From the NCBI GenBank assembly GCA_905211505.1, contig CAJMAX010000035.1:1-11821 (forward strand): a DNA stretch of 11,821 nucleotides, written 5' to 3'. The notes below the pieces were generated by a model. It did no database searches. It worked only from the letters and a program-made list of their open reading frames with translations, and was not told the origin of the DNA. This stretch comes from an uncultured bacterium (GTDB lineage Bacteria; Cyanobacteriota; Vampirovibrionia; Gastranaerophilales; Gastranaerophilaceae). Shown piece by piece: positions 7,256-11,821 of this stretch; the first letter of the stretch is position 1, and each line of letters starts with the position of its first letter. The position numbers and the translations under genes were made by a program.

Positions 7256-7938
7256 TGAAATCTGTCGCTGAAATATTTGGGATTGATACAGAAACCCCTG
7301 ATTTATATAAAAAGGCGCTGACTCATCCATCTTTCACTAAAGAAAAAGATTTACCTTATGAAAATTGTTATGAGCGATTAGAATTTTTAGGTGATGCAGT
7401 TCTAAAATTAACAATCTCTGATGTTTTATTCAAAACATATCCAGAAGCTCAAGAAGGTGAACTTTCAAAAATCAGAAGCATAATTGTCTCAGATAACACA
7501 TTAGCTGATATTGTTAAACATAACGGTCTGCAAGAACTTATAATAATGAGTCGTCACGAAGAAAAATTAGGCTGCAGAAATCTTAATTCTATATGTGCCT
7601 GTGCTTTCGAAGCCATTCTCGGTGCTTACTATTTAGATGGTAAATTTAATGAAATAATTAACTATATTCAAAAAACATTTAAACCTTACATAGAAGATGT
7701 TCAAAAACACTTCGAAAAATTCAATGCTAAAGCAATTTTACAAGAATATACACAAGGTAAAACAAAAAACACACCTGTATACACAGTTATAAATGAATCT
7801 GGTCCCGAACACAAAAAAACATTTGAAATTCAGGTAAAATATAACGATGAAATCCTTGCTATAGAAAAAGGAAGCACAAAAAAAGAAGCCGAACAAAAAT
7901 GTGCATATTCGGCCTGTAAAAAATTAGGAATAATATAA
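7255..7938 (+). CDS. rnc: Ribonuclease III
   Basis: Endonuclease for double-stranded RNA: rRNA precursor processing and mRNA or antisense turnover. The 227 residues hold an N-terminal nuclease domain with signature YERLEFLGDAVLKL (E40, E43 and D47 present), a second catalytic segment FEAILGAYYLDG (E119 present), and a C-terminal dsRNA-binding domain (about 158-227: KAILQEYTQGK, then GSTKKEAEQKCAYSACKKLG). At the position three residues before E119, where well-studied RNase III proteins have a metal-binding Asp, this protein has Cys116 (codon TGT 7600-7602). I chose ATG 7255, after AAAGGG and overlapping the cdsA stop, over an in-frame ATG at 7213 that would sit inside cdsA and add 14 atypical residues. 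The next gene follows with no gap. Confidence 0.96.
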   Translation: MKSVAEIFGIDTETPDLYKKALTHPSFTKEKDLPYENCYERLEFLGDAVLKLTISDVLFKTYPEAQEGELSKIRSIIVSDNTLADIVKHNGLQELIIMSRHEEKLGCRNLNSICACAFEAILGAYYLDGKFNEIINYIQKTFKPYIEDVQKHFEKFNAKAILQEYTQGKTKNTPVYTVINESGPEHKKTFEIQVKYNDEILAIEKGSTKKEAEQKCAYSACKKLGII

Positions 7939-8598
7939 ATGTCAAATATAATAGTTTCACCATCAATATTATCTGCAGATTTTGCTAACCTTGAACGTGA
8001 CATAAAAAAAGTTGAAAATAATGGAGCAGACTGGATTCATGTTGATGTTATGGATGGACATTTCGTTCCAAACATTACAATAGGAATTCCAGTAGTAAAA
8101 GCTATTAAAGCAATTACAAATATTCCACTGGATGTACATTTAATGATAGAAAATCCACAAAAATATATTGCAGATTTTGCAAAAGCAGGAGCTGATATAA
8201 TAACATTTCACTATGAAGCAGTACAAAAATATGACGTAAGAAATATAATAAACCTTATCAAATCTTTTGGAATAAAAGCAGGTCTATCGATAAAACCAAA
8301 GACTTCACCGGAAGAAGTTTTTGAATTTTTACAAGAACTTGATTTACTGCTGGTTATGACTGTGGAACCAGGATTTGGTGGTCAAAAATTTATGCAGGAT
8401 TGTGCCGAAAAAATAAAAATAATAAAAACACATTCAAAACATGAGTTAATAATTCAGGTTGACGGCGGCATAAACGAAACGACTGGCAAACTTTGCATCA
8501 AATATGGTGCAAACTCTCTTGTTGCAGGCAGCTATATATATAAGGCGAATAATATAGAAAAGGCAATTTCTTTATTAAAGGAAACTACGCAGGATTGA
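7939..8598 (+). CDS. rpe: Ribulose-phosphate 3-epimerase
   Basis: Interconverts ribulose 5-phosphate and xylulose 5-phosphate in the pentose phosphate pathway. The 219 residues form a TIM barrel with all metal and catalytic residues visible: PSILSADFANLE at 8-19, H34 and D36 within HVDVMDGHFVPN, H67 in DVHLMIENP, the TVEPGFGGQKF phosphate loop at 141-151, and D175 in QVDGGIN. ATG immediately follows the rnc stop and AGGAA at 7926-7930 lies inside rnc, so translation is coupled. The last 14 bases overlap the 3' end of the convergent gene on the other strand, and no clear terminator exists between the two. Confidence 0.97.
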   Translation: MSNIIVSPSILSADFANLERDIKKVENNGADWIHVDVMDGHFVPNITIGIPVVKAIKAITNIPLDVHLMIENPQKYIADFAKAGADIITFHYEAVQKYDVRNIINLIKSFGIKAGLSIKPKTSPEEVFEFLQELDLLLVMTVEPGFGGQKFMQDCAEKIKIIKTHSKHELIIQVDGGINETTGKLCIKYGANSLVAGSYIYKANNIEKAISLLKETTQD

Positions 8599-9739
8599 TA
8601 TTTTCACCTTTTCTAATTTTTCTTTTCAATATCTCATCGATATTAGTAGACATTTTAGCTGTTTCATCAGTACCATCATTTTGTGAAACTTTAACTTCTT
8701 TTTCGGATTCAGACTTTGTATTATTCGGAGTTTGCGAATCTGTATTGTATGAATTTTGCAAAACAGAAGCTTTTACTCCAGTTACATTGGAAACTTCATT
8801 CTGATATCCTGATGCTGATGATAAATTATCAGAATTAGAAGCTAAAGCTTTCATTTGAACATCTGCAACCGAGTTAGAATTTGTAACAGCATCCTCTCCA
8901 ATACCAACTGCCAGCTTACCCGCAATATAATCAAAAATACGTAAGAATTCTTTTCCTTTTATTGAAGTAAGCAAATCATTACCAATACCCACCGTTGCAT
9001 CACCATAATCCCTTGCATTAAAAATTGTAGTTGACTGAGAATTTATCAAAGAATTAAATTGATTCAAATCTCCAATAGCTGCACTAATAGAAGCTTGCCC
9101 AACTATACCGTATTGTTCAAGCTGTGACTGCAGTTTATTTATTTTACCTAAAGAATTAGTATTATTATCATCTTTATTTAGACTATTAACTTCATTTTTT
9201 AAATCTTTTTGAGTAGCCTCTGCTTTTGCAAGCAATTCTACCATATAATTTTCTAAGCTTTCAATTTCATTAATTGATTGAGCTTCGACTCCTGAAATCA
9301 AAGCACCTGCAGCTAACACCTCTTCTGAACTTAGATTACTATACTGCGTAAAAACTATTGCCTGATTTCTTAAACTTACTCCGTCATTTTGTAAATCTTC
9401 ACGCTTTTGCTGAGCTACAGTTTTATCTTCAACGTTTTCTCCGGACATAGACTCTACATTTGCCGTATCTACAACAGATTCTGAATTTTGAGATGTCAAA
9501 TCAATCGGAATAGAAATATCAGCACTTTCAGAACCTGAAACCGACAAAGGGGAAGTTGAAGCCATTTCATAAGTAACATCATCATCTGTGTCTAAGGAAT
9601 TTTTAATTTCCCTAGCCCACTCCAAATACTGAGCAGGTACATCAACACCTTGCTGCTCGTATTTTATAATATCTTTTGCTGTAAGCCTCCTCCAATCTAT
9701 CTGCTGAGGAGATATGGCCTCTATTCTTGCGACATCCAT
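8585..9739 (-). CDS. Unrecognised 384-residue Ser/Asn/Gln-rich protein
   Basis: I do not recognise a family. The product has no cysteine, no signal peptide and no membrane span. Residues 1-45 are a compact helical-looking region (WRRLTAKDIIKYEQQGVDVP, then QYLEWAREI). About 46-110 is acidic and Ser-rich, probably disordered. About 150-195 is helical or coiled-coil-like (SINEIESLENYMVELLAKAE and a following Lys/Asn-rich stretch). A Gly/Ala patch with YGDATVGIGNDLL and FDYIAGKLAVGIGEDAV lies near 243-285. The rest is Ser/Asn-rich and ends in a basic tail (KRKIRKGENINPA). Absence of Cys and low complexity are compatible with an exported, filament- or appendage-related protein, but this is only an analogy. 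I chose ATG 9739 because AAGGTG sits correctly upstream; a TTG at 9784 would overlap the likely -35 box. It is a single-gene transcript, convergent with rpe. Confidence 0.8.
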   Translation of the reverse strand: MDVARIEAISPQQIDWRRLTAKDIIKYEQQGVDVPAQYLEWAREIKNSLDTDDDVTYEMASTSPLSVSGSESADISIPIDLTSQNSESVVDTANVESMSGENVEDKTVAQQKREDLQNDGVSLRNQAIVFTQYSNLSSEEVLAAGALISGVEAQSINEIESLENYMVELLAKAEATQKDLKNEVNSLNKDDNNTNSLGKINKLQSQLEQYGIVGQASISAAIGDLNQFNSLINSQSTTIFNARDYGDATVGIGNDLLTSIKGKEFLRIFDYIAGKLAVGIGEDAVTNSNSVADVQMKALASNSDNLSSASGYQNEVSNVTGVKASVLQNSYNTDSQTPNNTKSESEKEVKVSQNDGTDETAKMSTNIDEILKRKIRKGENINPA

Positions 9740-9756
9740 AGATACACCTTTAGTTT

Positions 9757-9784
9757 TATATAAAAGTATTACGTCATATATCAA
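9757..9784 (-). promoter_or_regulatory. Promoter for the 384-residue protein gene
   Basis: On the - strand TTGATA (9784-9779) and TATATA (9762-9757) are 16 bases apart; a TATAAA two bases further on is an alternative -10. It lies 17 bases before the ATG, with the AAGGTG ribosome site in between, so the leader would be very short. Confidence 0.45.
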
Positions 9785-9818
9785 ACTAAACTTTAAAGCT
9801 TTACATAAAAATTAACAA

Positions 9819-9860
9819 ATGTTAAAATATTCCTCTAATTAAGGGATAATATTTTAACAT
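9819..9860. repeat. 13-bp-arm inverted repeat between divergent genes (operator candidate)
   Basis: ATGTTAAAATATT (9819-9831) and AATATTTTAACAT (9848-9860) are perfect reverse complements around a 16-base spacer, inside which CCT 9832-9834 and AGG 9842-9844 can also pair. It lies in the 167-base gap between two genes that diverge, so it is not positioned as a terminator for either. The right arm overlaps where a -35 box for cdd would be expected. Reading: a two-site operator for a dimeric regulator, or a DNA cruciform or attenuating hairpin. Confidence 0.6.
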
Positions 9861-9877
9861 GAGAGGTATATTATAAT
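9854..9877 (+). promoter_or_regulatory. Weak promoter candidate for cdd
   Basis: TATAAT at 9872-9877 is a perfect -10 box 29 bases before the cdd start. The nearest -35-like hexamer, TTAACA at 9854-9859, is only 12 bases away, too close for normal sigma70 spacing. The true -35 would fall inside the inverted-repeat arm at about 9849-9854 and is poor. This could be an activator-dependent promoter. SD-like AAGAGGA follows at 9891-9897. Confidence 0.35.
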
Positions 9878-9906
9878 AATAAAACAGAAAAAGAGGATAA
9901 ATACCT

Positions 9907-10293
9907 ATGAACTACGAAGAACTAATGGCAAAAGCAATAGAAGTTTCAAAAAATGCATATGCACCATATTCAAAATTTCCTGTGGGGGCCTGTGTACTTA
10001 CAGACAGCGGGAATACGTACTGTGGTTGTAATTTTGAAAACGGAAGCTTCGGAATGACAATATGTGCAGAAAGAAATGCCATTGGCTCAGCAATTGCTAA
10101 CGGAGAAACAAAAATCAAAGCTGTTGCTATTTATTCTCCAAAACAAGACAATTGCACACCTTGTGGAGCCTGCAGACAAGTATTACATGAATTTTGTAAT
10201 AAGGATGAAGATTTAGATGTAATTGTACAAATCAACAATGAATTAAAAATTTACACCCTTGCATATCTATTACCGGAAAGCTTTTCTTTATAA
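9907..10293 (+). CDS. cdd: Cytidine deaminase (tetrameric type)
   Basis: Hydrolyses cytidine and deoxycytidine to uridine and deoxyuridine in pyrimidine salvage. The 128 residues match the short, one-domain tetrameric class. YAPYSKFPVGACV is at 18-30 and NFENGSFGMTICAERNA at 42-58; C53 is the first zinc ligand and E55 the proton shuttle. PCGACRQVLHEF at 85-96 supplies zinc ligands C86 and C89. The start ATG follows AAGAGGA by nine bases. Its stop directly abuts the start of the 76-residue gene, so the two are probably translated from one message. Together with pyrH upstream it contributes to UMP and CTP supply, although it is on a separate transcript. Confidence 0.96.
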   Translation: MNYEELMAKAIEVSKNAYAPYSKFPVGACVLTDSGNTYCGCNFENGSFGMTICAERNAIGSAIANGETKIKAVAIYSPKQDNCTPCGACRQVLHEFCNKDEDLDVIVQINNELKIYTLAYLLPESFSL

Positions 10294-10524
10294 ATGTATA
10301 TTTTTGAACTAATAGCTCAGGCTTTTAAAAGAAAAAAAGAATTTAACAATTACAATCCTATACTACCTTCAGAGAATTATGTAGAAGAAGATTCAGATAA
10401 CTGTAATCACTTATTTATGCCTCTAGATAGTTCCAATACAGTGTTTGCCTGTAAGCTCTGCGGGTTAGTTGTCCCCAAAGAAAAATTAAAAAATAAGAAT
10501 ATTTTTGAAAATAAGTCTTTTTAA
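10294..10524 (+). CDS. Small zinc-ribbon-like protein of unknown function
   Basis: The 76-residue product is not recognised. It has a short amphipathic N-terminus (FELIAQAFKRKKEF), a Pro/acidic linker, then C37-x-H39 and C53-x-x-C56 (NCNHLF and ACKLCGLVV) separated by 13 residues. This CxH...CxxC arrangement would suit one structural zinc, as in small zinc ribbons. The start follows the cdd stop with no gap and there is no strong ribosome site of its own (only GGAAAG about 15 bases upstream), so it likely depends on re-initiation after cdd. The Cys pattern, good start context and the terminator-like hairpin after its stop support a real gene. Confidence 0.7.
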   Translation: MYIFELIAQAFKRKKEFNNYNPILPSENYVEEDSDNCNHLFMPLDSSNTVFACKLCGLVVPKEKLKNKNIFENKSF

Positions 10525-10541
10525 TAGATATTAGTACAATA

Positions 10542-10588
10542 GAAAAACCTCCTTCTTGCATAATAATAAAAGCAAAAGGAGGTTTTTC
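10542..10588 (+). terminator. Terminator-like hairpin that also buries the next gene's ribosome-binding site
   Basis: Positions 10542-10559 pair with 10572-10588 over 17 bp with one bulge (C10555) and a 12-base AT loop. The descending strand is AAAAGGAGG then TTTTTC, so an Rho-independent-style stem and U tract end the cdd message. The same strand holds AGGAGG (10577-10582), the ribosome site of the gene starting at 10589, fully paired with CCTCC. The ascending strand therefore copies the anti-Shine-Dalgarno sequence of 16S rRNA. Confidence 0.75.
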
Positions 10589-10882
10589 ATGTCAAAAAAT
10601 TTAGGAGAAATTATTAACAATATAATGGAAGAAAATTCTACTAAAAAAGTTCTTATTTTAACAAATCATTTACAAATTATAGGTACAATACATGACTACT
10701 ACGAAAAATGCAGCAATTGCCATGATTGTTTAATTGCATTAAAAGATGTAAAAATATCAAGAATTGAAGACATATGGAATTGCGAAGCTAATGAATGCGA
10801 ATGCAATTTGCAAACCTTTACCGAGTATAAATGGTTTAACATCAGCGCACACGCAATAGTAGGATTCAGCATTATTCAATAG
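10589..10882 (+). CDS. Cys-rich small protein, possible Sm/Hfq-like fold
   Basis: The 97-residue protein is not assigned to a family. Pattern reading suggests an Sm-type small barrel: KKVLILTNHLQIIGTIHDYY at 19-38 resembles the Sm1 strand pair with its conserved Gly (G32), CLIALKDVKI at 47-56 the third strand, and NISAHAIVGFSII at 84-96 the Sm2 strands. Between them lie C41-x-x-C44-x-x-C47 and C65, C70, C72, six cysteines that could bind metal; standard Hfq lacks these. I chose ATG 10589 because AGGAGG ends six bases upstream; an in-frame TTG at 10556 lies within the hairpin. The fold assignment is inference from spacing only, and it could equally be an unrelated metal-binding protein. It is convergent with rpsU and shares a terminator with it. 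Confidence 0.72.
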   Translation: MSKNLGEIINNIMEENSTKKVLILTNHLQIIGTIHDYYEKCSNCHDCLIALKDVKISRIEDIWNCEANECECNLQTFTEYKWFNISAHAIVGFSIIQ

Positions 10883-10890
10883 TAATAAAA

Positions 10891-10919
10891 AAAGAGGAAG
10901 TAAATTATACTTCCTCTTT
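10891..10919. terminator. Bidirectional intrinsic terminator between convergent genes
   Basis: AAAGAGGAAGTA (10891-10902) and TACTTCCTCTTT (10908-10919) form a perfect 12-bp stem with a five-base loop. Seven or more A residues precede it on the + strand, giving a strong U tract for the rpsU message on the - strand. The + strand U tract (TTT then CC) is weak, so termination of the Cys-rich gene is probably less efficient. Confidence 0.85.
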
Positions 10920-10938
10920 CCAATATTATCATAAAATC

Positions 10939-11112
10939 TTAAACTTTTCTTTTACGAGCAGCTTCTGATTTATGTTTTCTTTTAACGCTTGGTTTTTCAT
11001 ATCTTTCACGTTTTTTAACTTCTGAAAGAATACCGGCTTTTTGAATTTTCTTTTTAAAACGTCTTAATGCGCTTTCAATGCTTTCATTTTCGCCAACTTT
11101 AACTTCTGCCAT
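10939..11112 (-). CDS. rpsU: 30S ribosomal protein S21
   Basis: A 57-residue protein of the small subunit, located near the 16S 3' end and helping mRNA selection. Reading the - strand from ATG 11112 gives [19 protein letters not shown], then [19 protein letters not shown], and a strongly basic C-terminus ([14 protein letters not shown]), the standard S21 sequence layout and length. A strong ribosome site (AGGTGG) precedes the start. It has its own near-consensus promoter and ends in the shared hairpin terminator, so it is a monocistronic unit. Confidence 0.97.
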   Translation of the reverse strand: MAEVKVGENESIESALRRFKKKIQKAGILSEVKKRERYEKPSVKRKHKSEAARKRKV

Positions 11113-11151
11113 TTATATTTTCACCACCTTTATAGCTTATTTTACACATAT

Positions 11152-11180
11152 AGTATAATATAAAACAAAAAAAAGGTCAA
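11152..11180 (-). promoter_or_regulatory. Near-consensus sigma70 promoter for rpsU
   Basis: On the - strand TTGACC (11180-11175) and TATACT (11157-11152) are exactly 17 bases apart, the spacer being T-rich. It is the best promoter in the window and fits strong expression of a ribosomal protein. It lies in the 77-base gap downstream of the pseudopilin gene. Confidence 0.75.
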
Positions 11181-11189
11181 TATAAAGGA

Positions 11190-11821
11190 TTATCTCCAGG
11201 GATAAGCATCATCAATTTGCCAGCCGGAACGCTTTATATACTCTGCACACCGCCATCCATCCCCCTTATATGAACAACTATTAGCCACAGACTGATATGA
11301 TTGATCAAAACCTAAAGGTTGAACACCTTTACCTTCAGGTAATCTTATCAAATAGAAAAAATCCCGACCAAAGCGATTAGGTCCTTTACCTCCATTTATA
11401 TCAACTGCAATTATATTAGACGCGACTGTCGTATCTGGAGTTGAGCCTGTACTAGCGGTCAAAATCGCATACAACAAACCATCTTGAGTTATAAAAGCTA
11501 CCATTATATCACTTCCAAAATCAAAACCTTGAGATGTCCCCCTAGGATGGGATACATTGCCAGAAAAACCACATTTTTTACTTGTTTCACATAATACAGC
11601 AGTTTTTACAAATGGAGCCCAATATGTATTAAAATAAGCTTCTGAACCTAACAGAAAAGCATCATCAGGTTCTCCAACTTCCTCATAAGACGTCTTATAT
11701 GCTTGGTTTAAAACAGAAATAGCTTTTTGCAACTTTGTAACAGTAACCTTCTTTTGATGAGTTGTAATTAAATTCGGAATAGTCAATGCTGCCACTACAC
11801 CGATTATTCCAAGAGTTATAA
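11190..11821 (-). CDS. Pseudopilin / type IV pilin-like protein, N-terminus cut by window edge
   Basis: The open frame runs off the window end. The visible product, about 209 residues, begins ITLGIIGVVAALTIPNLI, the conserved hydrophobic helix of prepilin-peptidase substrates; only about ten residues (leader peptide and the FTLxE cleavage region) should be missing. The globular part carries a VDINGGKGPNRFGRDFFYLI segment, typical of Gly/Asp-rich loops in these pseudopilins, and cysteine pairs (CETSKKC; C at NSC and at GWRC near the C-terminus) that could form disulfides. The product should be inserted in the inner membrane and then assembled into a pilus, a type II secretion pseudopilus or a competence-like fibre. 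Many paralogues of such proteins are known in Gastranaerophilales-like genomes, which supports the host guess. A GTG at 11795 in frame is only an internal codon, not the start. Confidence 0.85.
   Translation of the reverse strand, partial: ITLGIIGVVAALTIPNLITTHQKKVTVTKLQKAISVLNQAYKTSYEEVGEPDDAFLLGSEAYFNTYWAPFVKTAVLCETSKKCGFSGNVSHPRGTSQGFDFGSDIMVAFITQDGLLYAILTASTGSTPDTTVASNIIAVDINGGKGPNRFGRDFFYLIRLPEGKGVQPLGFDQSYQSVANSCSYKGDGWRCAEYIKRSGWQIDDAYPWR

Noticed and set aside
8603..8632. Terminator for rpe in the T-rich stretch after its stop
   Set aside because: Only a weak AAAGG/CCTTT pairing with a bulge can be drawn, and the T runs are explained by Lys codons of the opposite-strand gene.
9740..9784. 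TTG start adding 15 residues to the 384-residue protein
   Set aside because: The TTG is part of the likely -35 box, the added residues look unlike the conserved start, and AAGGTG fits ATG 9739.
1..11821. tRNA genes, CRISPR arrays, transposases, phage or toxin-antitoxin genes
   Set aside because: No cloverleaf, spaced direct repeats, terminal repeats or characteristic protein motifs were found on either strand by reading.

Overview
This window is AT-rich (about one third G+C by eye), densely packed and bacterial, and uses the standard code. The organism is probably an uncultured gut-type member of Gastranaerophilales (Melainabacteria, the non-photosynthetic sister group of Cyanobacteria). That is an inference from three things: low GC, a pseudopilin with the VVAALTIPNLI-type N-terminus, and the general gene style. 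No marker here proves it.

Layout. (1) 1-360: no protein gene. Positions 22-203 fold on paper into a nested, multi-helix RNA with GNRA and possibly UUCG loops; no family was recognised. It is followed by an AT-rich promoter region with a short palindrome. (2) 361-5010, + strand: a solute-binding protein and two permeases of a peptide (Opp/Dpp-type) ABC importer, then an MgtC-family membrane protein. No ATPase genes follow. (3) 5086-8598, + strand: a tight housekeeping operon, pyrH-frr-cdsA-rnc-rpe, with junctions of +23, -1, -1 and 0 bases. It links UMP phosphorylation, ribosome recycling, CDP-diacylglycerol synthesis, double-stranded RNA cleavage and pentose-phosphate epimerisation. A sigma70-like promoter lies just upstream. 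(4) 8585-9739, - strand: an unrecognised 384-residue, Cys-free, Ser/Asn/Gln-rich protein whose 3' end overlaps rpe. (5) 9740-9906: a divergent intergenic region with a promoter on the - strand and a 13-bp-arm inverted repeat. (6) 9907-10882, + strand: cdd (cytidine deaminase), a coupled 76-residue zinc-ribbon-like protein, a strong hairpin, and a 97-residue Cys-rich protein that looks Sm/Hfq-like in its pattern. The hairpin is both terminator-like and buries the next gene's ribosome-binding site. (7) 10891-11821, - strand: a terminator between convergent genes, rpsU (ribosomal protein S21, 57 residues) with a near-consensus promoter, and a pseudopilin cut by the window edge.

Most of the window is ordinary core metabolism and transport. 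The parts worth a second look are the structured RNA at the left end, the hairpin plus Cys-rich Sm-like candidate near 10.55 kb, the RNase III with Cys at a conserved catalytic Asp position, the large palindrome upstream of cdd, and the unrecognised 384-residue protein. Nothing resembles a phage, transposon, CRISPR array or defence island.
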